Part shown: positions 43,759 through 51,883 of the stretch, piece by piece
Layout: each line of letters begins with the position of its first letter
Position numbering within the stretch: position 1 is the first letter of the stretch
Notes under the pieces: model-generated
The model's database searches: none
Told to the model about the DNA's origin: nothing
What the model saw: only the letters and a program-made list of their open reading frames with translations
Program-made: the position numbers and the translations under genes
Assembly: GCA_963837395.1 (NCBI GenBank)
Contig: CAWINI010000003.1
Coordinates: forward strand, 372,001-436,000
Origin: CAVZQN01 sp963837395
GTDB lineage: Bacteria; Acidobacteriota; HRBIN11; JAKEFK01
Length of the DNA: 64,000 nt
Reading direction: 5' to 3'

Positions 43759-44079
43759 TACCTCGCGCAAAGACGCTAAGACGCAAAGTTAAGAAGAATT
43801 TCTAACCACGGATAAACAGAGATGAACACGGATCTAGCTCCAGAAAGAAGTCTAGTGTTGCCGGGCGCGCGCTCGCGAAGCGAGCGGCTGCTTTAGGCCA
43901 CTGCGAAAACAAAAGGCAATAGCACACCATAATTTTTGTTCAGAGTATTTCATGATGCCTTTTGTTTTCGCAGTGGCCTAAAGCAGCACCTACGGCGCGC
44001 TCGGCAACACTAGCTCAGCGCTCATTTGCAAAATATCCGTACTACAAACATTTGTTTCGTTGTTTTTTTAGAAAGATTT
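43759..44079. other. 321-bp intergenic region
   Basis: No gene was found. It contains CGCAAAGACGCTAAGACGC and AACCACGGATAAAC repeat words (43768-43832), the 162-bp double palindrome (43852-44013), and an A/T-rich stretch up to the stop of the orphan gene. A related AACCACGG word occurs in opposite orientation at about 45745-45760 on the other side of that gene. Confidence 0.8.
43852..44013. mobile_element. 162-bp double-palindromic element (MITE-like)
   Basis: The outer 19-bp inverted repeats are CTAGTGTTGCCGGGCGCGC (43852-43870) and its complement at 43995-44013, with one mismatch. The inner arms at 43887-43918 and 43956-43987 are perfectly complementary over 32 bases around a 37-base loop. 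One side has an extra small hairpin, GCTCGCGAAGCGAGC, at about 43871-43885. It could form a large cruciform. It has no coding capacity and lies 66 bases downstream of the orphan 513-aa gene. No target duplication was established. Confidence 0.85.
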
Positions 44080-45621
44080 TCATGCGACAGCCTCGTTAAG
44101 TTTCGCTAAAGAAAGTCTCTGTGCAGTTAACGCCGCTGCAATGATTTGCATTCCTGTTTCAGTAAGAAAATAGCGATTTCGTGAGGGAAGTTTCCGGATT
44201 AAGCGGTGAGCTCTTAGCATTCGAATCAGCCTGGTTACTTTAGAACTGTAACTACGTTCTTGATCATCGCAGGCAGGAAAGAGAACTTTTCTTAAATCAG
44301 CGTTTGAAAAACCGTTAATCACGAACTCACCATGAGAAACTGCTCGAAACAGCGATATATCTGATGGTGAACTAGGGTTTAGAGCTCGTACTCGCTGTTT
44401 TTTCCATTTTATTGGTAATGAGATTTTTTCTATTAACCTGCCGTAAACAATTGATGTGTCTGCCGCTGAAAGGCAATCCAGATATCGTTGGTTTGAAGAT
44501 TGTGAGATCGTTGCTACTCTGTGAAGGTCAGCAATCCCTTTTCTTACAGGTCTCCAACGTTTTTGGCTCTTGGGATCATTTTCTTTCTTTCGAAACGCTC
44601 TAAATGCTTGAGGATCATTTATCGTGGTTTCCACTCTTAATACTGTCGCTTTATCATAAAGTTTGACGGAGTTTTTTCCTGCCCAATGCTTGATCCTGAT
44701 TCCTTCTATTCGTCGGTTCTTGAAACTGCTCCTAATTTCTCGATCAGTGTTGCTCGGATATCGTTTGCCCAGAAATCTCATTACGTCCTTGCTTTGATAC
44801 GTTGAGATTCCATGCAAAATTAAAGAAGGATAAAGTCTTTCCAACTCTTGACGATCTTTAAACATCGAATCTGTTGCCCATTCACTTTCAAAAGTGGACC
44901 AATAATATTTCAATGGAAACCCAGCAAAAATTTCGTCATGAATCGGATTCAGCATCGCTGCAATCTTATCTAGTTTTTTTGCCCAATTCAGTTTTAATTG
45001 TTGATTCATTAATCTTTGCGCTTCTTCTATGTTTTCAATCCATAAAAAACAGTTCTCTCTTCTTTCATACTTCATCCCAACCCGGTCCATTTCTTGCGCC
45101 AGCCACTCTCTTCCGTTAATACAAATCTGAATGTTAAAGGGAAACCAACTCTGTATTCGCGCATTCATAAATCCGAATCTTGGATCAATTAAGTAATGGT
45201 AAAGAAACAAACATTTCCTCGGTCTCATCACCAGTTCTAACTTCTTCTGTTGCTTATTTCTGCCTACGTCATAGCCAATACAAGGTTCTAAACAGCTAAG
45301 AATGGCGATCAGTCCCTTTTCTATCTTGTCTCTTTCGGCAATCCCTTCAGCCGTTGCCGCTTTGTCAATCTTGCTACTCTTTAAATAAACAATGGGACGA
45401 TCTTCTTGTTTGGCTTTTTGACAGGATCTCTCCCTTAACTGTTCGCAAACTTGATATACATATTTCCCAAAGTCTTTCAGCTTTACTTGCTTATGCCACA
45501 AAAATCCACCCAACCCACGTGGATAAGCGATCGGTCGCAGCGTCCCCCGAAATACCAATCGATCAAATCCATTTAATACCCCTATGATTTTTTCCCCGAA
45601 TCGTTGTATAAATCTCTCCAT
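44080..45621 (-). CDS. Orphan 513-aa protein, candidate mobile-element or replication protein
   Basis: I recognise the general type only as a large uncharacterised family seen in environmental genomes. The N-terminus has FDRLVFRGTLRP (19-30) and SSKIDKAATAEGIAERDK. The middle has IDPRFGFMNARIQSW (145-159) and ESEWATDSMF. A basic segment at 309-335 contains NSVKLYDKATVLRVETTIN (317-335), which recalls the YDK...R.E motif of plasmid and phage replication initiators. Residues about 420-500 look like a winged helix (SNADLRKVLFPAC, SSKVTRLIRMLRAHRLI, YFLTETG). The site GGAGG precedes the ATG. The flanking palindromes suggest a mobile element, but catalytic residues are unknown. Confidence 0.75.
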   Translation of the reverse strand: MERFIQRFGEKIIGVLNGFDRLVFRGTLRPIAYPRGLGGFLWHKQVKLKDFGKYVYQVCEQLRERSCQKAKQEDRPIVYLKSSKIDKAATAEGIAERDKIEKGLIAILSCLEPCIGYDVGRNKQQKKLELVMRPRKCLFLYHYLIDPRFGFMNARIQSWFPFNIQICINGREWLAQEMDRVGMKYERRENCFLWIENIEEAQRLMNQQLKLNWAKKLDKIAAMLNPIHDEIFAGFPLKYYWSTFESEWATDSMFKDRQELERLYPSLILHGISTYQSKDVMRFLGKRYPSNTDREIRSSFKNRRIEGIRIKHWAGKNSVKLYDKATVLRVETTINDPQAFRAFRKKENDPKSQKRWRPVRKGIADLHRVATISQSSNQRYLDCLSAADTSIVYGRLIEKISLPIKWKKQRVRALNPSSPSDISLFRAVSHGEFVINGFSNADLRKVLFPACDDQERSYSSKVTRLIRMLRAHRLIRKLPSRNRYFLTETGMQIIAAALTAQRLSLAKLNEAVA

Positions 45622-45685
45622 GGCGTCCTCCAGAGAAACAGTTTTGTTTACACAACTTTTCTGTTACTCCAAGAGTGACGCCATG
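45619..45685 (-). promoter_or_regulatory. Leader hairpin enclosing the orphan gene's start codon
   Basis: CATGGCGTC (45619-45627) and GACGCCATG (45677-45685) are a perfect 9-bp inverted pair. On the transcript the second arm carries the AUG start codon, so the stem would hide it. The region between also holds AACAG/CTGTT and the GGAGG site. It may instead be an end of a mobile element. Confidence 0.5.
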
Positions 45686-45690
45686 TCAAT

Positions 45691-45795
45691 TTCTTCAATC
45701 TGAAATTTGAAATCTGAAATTTGGGTTGCGGGCACAGCCCGCGCCGTGTTTATCCGTGGTTGAAAAAGATTTGCGCCTTTGCGTCATTGCGAGAG
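45691..45795. repeat. TGAAATT short-period repeat, GCGGGC hairpin and AACCACGG repeat
   Basis: Three repeat types adjoin. At 45698-45722 there are TGAAATT/TGAAATC copies. At 45728-45742 there is the GCGGGCACAGCCCGC hairpin. At about 45744-45795 there is a reverse-orientation copy of the CACGGATAAAC...GCAAAGGCGC words seen at 43768-43832. This makes inverted flanks around the orphan gene and double palindrome. Confidence 0.7.
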
Positions 45796-45804
45796 ACTCA
45801 GAAA

Positions 45805-46474
45805 ATGATCGTTGAACCTGAAATGGTTTCACTCCCGGGTGGTGTCTTTTTGATGGGAAGTGAAACCGGTTCAGACGATGAAAAGCCGGTTCATGAAGTT
45901 TTCGTAAGTCCATTCCAAATTGCCCGCTATCCAATAACGAACCACGAGTTCTCTCAATCTGCAGTGAGTCGAATTTCGGATGATCCGAATTTCAATCATT
46001 CAGATCAACCAGTAACGCAAATCAGCTGGTTTGATGCGGTCGCATTTTGTGAATGGCTGAGCAAACAAACTGGCAAATCATATCGATTACCAACCGAAGC
46101 CGAATGGGAATTTGCTGCAACTGCAGGTGATTCGAAAAATATTTATCCATGGGGAACGCGAGATTGGCAACAAAGGCCTGAGTTGCATTCGCGCTTTCAG
46201 CATGGAACCTGAACGTGTGGGATTATTCGAACCAAATCCGTTTGGAATTCATGAAATGGGAATGAATGTTCATGAATGGTGCAGCGATTGGTATGATCGC
46301 AATTATTACTCCGAATCGCCGCATGAAAATCCAAAAGGTCCATCAAATGGAGAGCGTCGTGCATCGCGCGGCGGATCATGGCGGCATCAAATCAAAATTA
46401 CCCGTTGCGCAGCGCGCAGCTCGATTCCGCCGATTATGCGATATGCAGACTATGGTTTTCGCATAGCGATATGA
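45805..46474 (+). CDS. Formylglycine-generating-enzyme/SUMF1-like protein, frameshifted
   Basis: A sulfatase-modifying-factor-fold protein, about 222 residues when repaired. Conserved blocks are MVSLPGGVFLMGSETGSDDE, YPITNHEF, WFDAVAFCEWLSKQTGKSYR (20 residues), LPTEAEWEFAA, EMGMNVHEWCSDWYD and RRASRGGSW, ending with GFRIAI. The frame breaks near 46206: the first frame reads FQHGT then stops, while the next reads PERVGLFEPNPFG. Removing one A from GGAACC restores FQHGPERVG. The family includes formylglycine generators and other oxygenases, but their active-site Cys pair is not evident here, so a regulatory or different enzymatic role is possible. Its 3' end overlaps the antisense NDH-2 gene. 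Confidence 0.83.
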
Positions 46475-47795
46475 TCAGAGGCCGGCATCGATCCCTGCTT
46501 CCGCAGGGCCGGCTCTCGGCACTCCAATCATAGTAAGTAATCAATCGGGCACTCATGTTAAACAACAGATAAGTCCATGCCCATTGCAGGATCACAAATA
46601 TGCGATTGCGGAAACCGATCAAAAAAAAGATATGAATTAACAGCCAGCCAATCCAGGCGATAAATCCTGAGATTGTTAGTTTGCCAACATATCCAACTGC
46701 AGCAGAGCGTCCGATCGTTGCAATATTTCCTTTGTCCCAATATACGAACGGCTTGACGTTCTTCCCTTTTAACTTTGCACGAATCGCTTTCGCTGCATAC
46801 TGACCCATTTGAATTGCAGCCGGCGCAACTCCTGGAACCTGCTTCCCTTTTGCATCAACCACCGCAGCCAGATCGCCAATCACATAAATTTCGGGATGTC
46901 CTTCGATGGTTAAATCAGGATTTACTTTCACACGTCCGGAACGATCAGTGGGAATTCCAAAAACTTTTCCTAACGGCGACGCGGCTACACCCGCAGCCCA
47001 AAAAATAGATTCGGTTTCAATTTTTTCATCACCAATATACACAGCACCTTTTTCAACTTTTGTTACCAACGCATTCGTTCGAACTTGAACGCCGCGTTTT
47101 TCCAATTGCTTCTTCGCACTCTCTGATAATTTTGGAGGATACAACGGAAGAACCCGCGGACTCCCTTCCAGCAAAATCACTTTTGCATCGCCTGGATTAA
47201 TATTGCGAAATTCTTTTGACAACGCATGGCGCGATACATCGGACATCGTTCCTGCTAATTCCACACCTGTACGGCCGGCACCCACGATCACAAATCTCAT
47301 GAAAGCTTCGCGACGTTTTGGATCCGGCTCTTTTTCTGCTTCTTCAAATGCCATCAAAAACATCCGCCTCATTTCGATAGCATCCTCCAAAGACTTCAAA
47401 CCCGGCGCAACCTTCTCCCATTCATCATGACCAAAGTAGGCATGCGTAGCTCCCGTCGCTACGATCAAGTAATCATAGGAAACAAAACCATCGCTCAATT
47501 GAACGCGTCGATTTTGTAAATCAATCGTTTCAGCGGAAGCCATCAAGACTTGAACGTTTTGAAATCTCCTGAAGATATGGCGAATCGGCTGTGCAATATC
47601 ACCCGGTGAAACTGCAGCAGTTGCTACCTGATATAACAGCGGTTGAAAAAGATGATGATTGCTGCGATCGATGATGGTTATACGAAACGAACCACGCGCA
47701 AGATTTTTCACTGCGTATAAACCGCCAAATCCTGCGCCGATTACCACAACGTGTGGATTTGAATTCGTTTGCGGATGCTTGATTTCGTGTGTCAT
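46434..47795 (-). CDS. ndh: Type II NADH dehydrogenase (NDH-2)
   Basis: A 453-residue single-subunit flavoprotein that passes electrons from NADH to quinone at the cytoplasmic membrane without pumping protons. The FAD motif VVVIGAGFGGLYAVK (16-30), HLFQPLLYQVAT, YDYLIVATGATHAYFG, the NADH motif VIVGAGRTGVELAG (about 169-182) and VIGDLAAV are present. A C-terminal hydrophobic region (about 375-420) anchors it. The last about 30 residues derive from a palindromic repeat (46477-46516), and the gene overlaps the opposite-strand formylglycine-enzyme-like gene by 41 bases. The natural end is probably near YYDWSAE. Confidence 0.92.
   Translation of the reverse strand: MTHEIKHPQTNSNPHVVVIGAGFGGLYAVKNLARGSFRITIIDRSNHHLFQPLLYQVATAAVSPGDIAQPIRHIFRRFQNVQVLMASAETIDLQNRRVQLSDGFVSYDYLIVATGATHAYFGHDEWEKVAPGLKSLEDAIEMRRMFLMAFEEAEKEPDPKRREAFMRFVIVGAGRTGVELAGTMSDVSRHALSKEFRNINPGDAKVILLEGSPRVLPLYPPKLSESAKKQLEKRGVQVRTNALVTKVEKGAVYIGDEKIETESIFWAAGVAASPLGKVFGIPTDRSGRVKVNPDLTIEGHPEIYVIGDLAAVVDAKGKQVPGVAPAAIQMGQYAAKAIRAKLKGKNVKPFVYWDKGNIATIGRSAAVGYVGKLTISGFIAWIGWLLIHIFFLIGFRNRIFVILQWAWTYLLFNMSARLITYYDWSAESRPCGSRDRCRPLIISLCENHSLHIA
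46477..46516. repeat. AGAGGCCGGC palindrome in the NDH-2 3' end
   Basis: AGAGGCCGGC at 46477-46486 pairs with GCCGGCTCT at 46508-46516. The centre, ATCGATCCCTGCTTCCGCAG, matches the reverse complement of the repeat in the glycosyltransferase gene at 37446-37484. Confidence 0.8.
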
Positions 47796-47804
47796 ATCGT
47801 CAAG

Positions 47805-47957
47805 TTACGGAGCGCAGGCATCTTGCCTGCATTATGGACCGCGGGCATCATGCCCGCACCGTTTATAATAAGGTATCTTTTGATCACGGAAACACGGAAT
47901 TCTGCGAAATTAAAAAAATACACATTCCGTGTATTCAGTGCCCTCAGTGATTCAGTG
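47805..47957. repeat. Two GC palindromes plus a CACGGAAACACGG repeat
   Basis: In the divergent gap between NDH-2 and RtcB, two hairpins (GCAGGCATCTTGCCTGC at 47814-47830 and GCGGGCATCATGCCCGC at 47841-47857) match units of the array at 36741-36869. From 47881 to 47957 a CACGGAAACACGG repeat with a reverse copy (CCGTGTATTCAGTG) matches the family at 5271-5337. Any promoters here are overlaid by repeats. Confidence 0.8.
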
Positions 47958-49397
47958 ATGGAAATCAAGAAGATAAACGATTATTTGTGGGAAATTCCGA
48001 AAACCGGTGGAATGAGAGTTCCTGGACGCATCTATGCGAATCAGGAATTCATGAATGCGATTAAGCAAGAAGACGCAATCAAACAAGTTGCGAACGTCGC
48101 TCATCTGCCCGGAATCGTAAAATATTCGATCGCGATGCCCGATATCCATTTAGGTTATGGATTTCCAATCGGAGGCGTGTGCGCAACAGACCCACGTGAA
48201 GGTGGTGTAATTTCACCCGGCGGTGTTGGTTATGACATCAACTGCGGTGTGCGGCTCGCGCGCACAAATCTAAAAGAAGAAGACGTGCGCGAGAACTTGC
48301 ACGATATTGTCCGCAATTTATTTCATCACGTACCTTCCGGTGTCGGATCTGAAAGTGCCTATAAAAAACTGAGCAAACAAGAACTCCGTGAAGTTCTTGC
48401 TAAAGGCGCGCGTTGGGTTGTTGAACGCGAAATGGGAACGGAAGAAGATCTTGCGCGGACAGAAGAATATGGTTGCCTGAAGAATGCAGATCCGGATGGA
48501 ATTTCAAACGAAGCGATTGCACGAGGCAGTGATCAATTAGGTTCACTAGGATCCGGAAATCATTTTTTGGAACTTGATATTGTTGATGAAATTTTTGATG
48601 AAGATGTAGCAGAAGCACTTGGATTAGAAGAAGGTCATGTTTGTGTATTTATTCACAGCGGTTCTCGCGGACTCGGACATCAAGTTTGTCAGGATTATTT
48701 ACGAACCATGCAAACCGCGATGAAGCATTACAATATCCAGGTTCCGGATTTGCAACTTGCATGTGTGCCAGTGGAATCACCTGAAGGCAAACATTATCTT
48801 GCTGCGATGTCGGCTGCTGCAAATTTTGCATGGGCTAACAGGCAAACGATGATGCACTATGCAAAAAAATCGATTTGTGAATCGATGAAGATGTCTGAAG
48901 CGGAACTCGGATGGCGTCTTGTTTACGATGTTTGTCATAATATTGCGAAGTTTGAAACACATCGTGTGAACGGAAAAGAAAAAGAATTGTGTGTACATCG
49001 CAAAGGTGCAACACGCGCATTTCCACCCGGACATCCTCAACTTCCGGAAGTTTATCGCGAACTCGGACAACCTGTTTTGATTCCTGGCGATATGGGAAAT
49101 GCATCCTATGTGTTGATCGGTACAGCGCGAGCGATGGATGAAACGTTTGGAAGTTCGTGTCATGGTGCAGGCAGAATTCAAAGCAGAAAAAAAGCAATGG
49201 AGTCAGCGCGCGGCCGAAACATCATTCATGAAATGAAAAAGAAAGGCATCACTGTGATGGCCCGCGGAATGCGAACCGTTGCTGAAGAAATGCCGGAAGC
49301 CTACAAAAACGTTCATGCGGTTGTTGATGTCATGCACAACGCCGGCATCAGCCGCAAAGTCGCGCGCCTGCGCCCCATTGGTGTTGTGAAAGGATAA
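47958..49397 (+). CDS. rtcB: RtcB RNA ligase
   Basis: A 479-residue RNA-splicing ligase that joins 2',3'-cyclic phosphate and 5'-hydroxyl ends using GTP and Mn2+. Key blocks are GGVGYDINCGVRL (Cys96 region), GSGNHFLELD, IHSGSRGLGHQ, HRKGATRAFPPGH and SCHGAGRIQSRK, which contains the guanylylated His. I chose ATG 47958 because the longer frame to 47769 lies within repeats. No archease gene is adjacent. The frame is intact. It may repair stress-cleaved RNA; the setting gives no further clue. Confidence 0.95.
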   Translation: MEIKKINDYLWEIPKTGGMRVPGRIYANQEFMNAIKQEDAIKQVANVAHLPGIVKYSIAMPDIHLGYGFPIGGVCATDPREGGVISPGGVGYDINCGVRLARTNLKEEDVRENLHDIVRNLFHHVPSGVGSESAYKKLSKQELREVLAKGARWVVEREMGTEEDLARTEEYGCLKNADPDGISNEAIARGSDQLGSLGSGNHFLELDIVDEIFDEDVAEALGLEEGHVCVFIHSGSRGLGHQVCQDYLRTMQTAMKHYNIQVPDLQLACVPVESPEGKHYLAAMSAAANFAWANRQTMMHYAKKSICESMKMSEAELGWRLVYDVCHNIAKFETHRVNGKEKELCVHRKGATRAFPPGHPQLPEVYRELGQPVLIPGDMGNASYVLIGTARAMDETFGSSCHGAGRIQSRKKAMESARGRNIIHEMKKKGITVMARGMRTVAEEMPEAYKNVHAVVDVMHNAGISRKVARLRPIGVVKG

Positions 49398-49433
49398 AAC
49401 ATCAACACAACATCACAGAACGAGAACAACCGT

Positions 49434-49985
49434 GTGACAAGATCAATTCTCTCGAATTACTTCCGTGAACTGCGTGGTCCTCTGATATTCGCCGTCGCAA
49501 CTTTTACTTTCGGTATTCTCATTGGTCAATCCAACCCCAAGTATTTCGTCTTTTTCCTTCGGATCATAAAGAACATGGGGGTCGATTTGTTAAGTCATGG
49601 CCGCCTTTACGCAGCTCTGTCCATTCTCGCTCACAATCTGATGGCGTCTTATATTCTCATTATAAGTGGAGCACTCTTCGGTATTTTCCCCACACTCGCA
49701 CTAGCCTTAAATGGCGCCATAGTTGGAGCTGCCTTTCGTTACACTGGCGGCGAAGTGTCCCGCTTGATCTTCCATCTTGCTCCTCATGGCGTGTTCGAAC
49801 TTCCGGCCTACTTTATTTGCGCGGCTATCGCGCTCCATTGTGGGCAAGCCAGTATCAAGGGGCTCGGATTTAAAGAGATTGTCGCGCGGTGGCGGCTTGG
49901 CACACACGTATTCCTTCGCATCGTCTTTCCTCTTCTTGTTGTAGCAGCTTTCATTGAGGCATTCATCTCAGTGTCCCTTCATTAG
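49434..49985 (+). CDS. SpoIIM-like membrane protein
   Basis: A 183-residue polytopic protein with about five hydrophobic helices. The block HLAPHGVFELPAYFICAAIA (20 residues, about 115-134) is the signature of the SpoIIM/stage II sporulation M family. Family members occur beyond sporulators and often accompany RDD or MoxR proteins. The start is GTG 49434 after AACGAGAACAACC. It follows rtcB by 36 bases on the same strand. In B. subtilis SpoIIM forms a hydrolase complex with SpoIID and SpoIIP; a SpoIID-like gene is present at the far end of this window, but not adjacent. Confidence 0.85.
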   Translation: MTRSILSNYFRELRGPLIFAVATFTFGILIGQSNPKYFVFFLRIIKNMGVDLLSHGRLYAALSILAHNLMASYILIISGALFGIFPTLALALNGAIVGAAFRYTGGEVSRLIFHLAPHGVFELPAYFICAAIALHCGQASIKGLGFKEIVARWRLGTHVFLRIVFPLLVVAAFIEAFISVSLH

Positions 49986-50318
49986 ATAGCTGCGCTTCCT
50001 GCGGCTTCTTCCGTCGCCCGTTTAGTAAATCTATGAAATGCATTTTTGAAAAAGGAAACACAAATCAGCTATCATCAGTTTGCGTGGAGGAAATTAGTAA
50101 AACGTGCGCATACAGTTCTGATGTTGGAACAATGAATAGTAAAGAAGGATCAACTAATCCAAATTCGCGCATCTTAGTGCGCAAGATATGGTCAGGATTT
50201 ATGGCATTAGTGGAGTGGACCCTGTTTTTGGAACCATTTTTTAAGCTGGGTTGATTTTAATTTTCTTTTTCTTTTTGCCTACTTTTTCTTTTTCGATAAT
50301 TCGGTATTATTATCTCCT

Positions 50319-51182
50319 TCAATCTAATGTATTAGCAATCGTTTTTGCCAGGTGATTGTCTTCAAATTCGGCTGGCGGAACGTATCCCAGTGAGGAATGA
50401 AGTCGTTTGCGATTATAAACTTCTTCAAGAAAATAGTAGATTCTACTCCGAGCTTCTTCAATTCCACGGTATTCGAAGGTAAGAACCTCTTCGTACTTTA
50501 TTGTCTTGATGAAGCTTTCGGCCATTGCGTTGTCATAAGGGTTCGCCTTTCGACTCATGCTGATCCTGATTCCGTGCTGCTTCAAGATTTCCGTATATCT
50601 GTTAGAAGCATATTGCACCCCTTGGTCCGAGTGATGAATCAAACCCGCAGGCGGTTGTCTCTTTTTGAGTGCCATCTGCAGTGCTTCGATTGCCAGACGG
50701 TTGTCCAGGTAACGAGCCAGTGACCAGCCGACGCACCGACGGCTAAAGGCGTCAATGATTACCGCCAGGTAAATAAACTCGTACTGCAGCCGAATATAGG
50801 TAATGTCGGATACCCAGAGCTGATTGATTGCGTTTGCACGAAAACTGGAAATGAGATTGGGATAGACCGCAAAGTCATGATCAGAACGGGTTGTGCGAAC
50901 AAAGCGCTTCTTTCGAAGACACAGCAAATTGTCCTGACGCAGTAAACGTAACACACGTTTGCGATTGACGACTTTGCCGCGGCGCTTGAGTTCGGCAGTG
51001 ATCCGGCGGTAACCATAGGAAGGCCATTGCAGTGCAATCCGTTGAATCTGATCTCGCAAATCAATATCGTCCGCGACCGGTTTGCTCCTTTCCAAAAATC
51101 GATAATATCCCACGCGGCTCACTTGCAGAGTTTTACATTTCTGACGGATGGATAGACCGTGGTTATGGCTCATCTCGATCAC
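50319..51182 (-). CDS. IS3-family transposase OrfB
   Basis: A 287-residue DDE integrase-type transposase (rve fold). The catalytic residues are Asp126 (SDITYI), Asp186 (HHSDQGVQYAS) and Glu222 (NAMAESFIKT), with the D(35)E spacing typical of IS3. An N-terminal HTH_21-like segment (SYGYRRITAELKRRG) precedes it. The GTG start at 51182 is 8 bases beyond the OrfA stop, but the frame stays open upstream through AAGAAAGAC, so a -1 frameshift could create OrfAB. It cuts and joins the element ends. Confidence 0.95.
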   Translation of the reverse strand: MIEMSHNHGLSIRQKCKTLQVSRVGYYRFLERSKPVADDIDLRDQIQRIALQWPSYGYRRITAELKRRGKVVNRKRVLRLLRQDNLLCLRKKRFVRTTRSDHDFAVYPNLISSFRANAINQLWVSDITYIRLQYEFIYLAVIIDAFSRRCVGWSLARYLDNRLAIEALQMALKKRQPPAGLIHHSDQGVQYASNRYTEILKQHGIRISMSRKANPYDNAMAESFIKTIKYEEVLTFEYRGIEEARSRIYYFLEEVYNRKRLHSSLGYVPPAEFEDNHLAKTIANTLD

Positions 51183-51190
51183 CCGGTAAC

Positions 51191-51508
51191 TTACCCTCTG
51201 CCTGTCTTTCTTACCGGTTGTTCCAGCATCTTGAGCCGCGTTAAAACTTTTTTTAAAAGATCATTCTCCATTGCCATCTGGCCGATCTTTCTTTCCAATT
51301 CCGCGATCCGCGCTTCATATTTGTATGTCACTCCATGTCCAGAAAACGCTTTCCCAGAATACTCGCGCTGCTCTTTTCTCCACCGACTGATGGTTAACGG
51401 ATTAATTTCATTCTCACGTGCCACTTCGGCTACGCTTTTTCCAGACTCCACCTCACGCACTATTTGTTGCTTGAATTCACGACTAAACTGCCGCCTCTTT
51501 AACGACAT
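51191..51508 (-). CDS. IS3-family transposase OrfA
   Basis: A 105-residue DNA-binding subunit. The helix-turn-helix is in REFKQQIVREVESGKSVAEV (20 residues, about 9-28) followed by INPLTISRWRKEQREY, and a leucine-zipper-like helix (IAELERKIGQMAMENDLLKK) ends the protein. It binds the element ends and may form OrfAB by frameshifting at its 3' end. It starts ATG 51508. Confidence 0.93.
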   Translation of the reverse strand: MSLKRRQFSREFKQQIVREVESGKSVAEVARENEINPLTISRWRKEQREYSGKAFSGHGVTYKYEARIAELERKIGQMAMENDLLKKVLTRLKMLEQPVRKTGRG

Positions 51509-51883
51509 GTTGGAACTCCTGTTGGCTTTATACTAGCTTATCAGGTGGTTCCACTTTAGGGGTGCACTCAATAGTGTTTGCTGGTTTCGGCGGAATGGTG
51601 TATTCATTTTCACCACCACGTGGGATCCGGGTCTTAGTTTTACTCACTTTTCCATTCCTCATTGAAATTCTTCGATTGCGTACCGGTATGAGTATCCAGG
51701 AACTTCTACACCAATGCTTGCGAAAGAAGGCATGGAGACACTCACTATTAGTAATGATGGTTGTTTATGTTCTTGCAGCGGCATGGGCAATATGGTCATT
51801 ATTGCACTTACCAAAAACTGAATGCCGCATCAAGAATATTTCGAACAATTTAACGTTACCGCATAGAGAATCTGAAACCGTCC

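Larger units (their letters stand above)
50213..51571 (-). mobile_element. IS3-family insertion sequence
   Basis: An element of about 1,359 bp with OrfA and OrfB on the minus strand. The imperfect terminal inverted repeats are GAGTGGACCCTG...TTGGAACCA from 50213 and the complement of TGGTTCCACTTTAGGGGTGCACTC ending at 51569. They share GAGTG-ACCC, TGGAACCA and TAAGCT. The 5-bp TAGTG occurs just outside both ends (50208-50212 and 51572-51576) and fits a target duplication. Both ORFs look intact, so it may be active. Confidence 0.88.

Noticed and set aside
43834..44016. CTAGCTC direct repeats as target duplication of the double palindrome
   Set aside because: The left copy is 11 bases away from the element edge, so it does not flank it directly.
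47769..47957. Upstream extension of RtcB
   Set aside because: This region is made of two palindromes and a CACGG-type repeat, and RtcB has a full-length start at 47958.
50033..50254. Independent 73-aa gene
   Set aside because: It is the left half of a gene split by the IS3 element; the last codons come from the element end.
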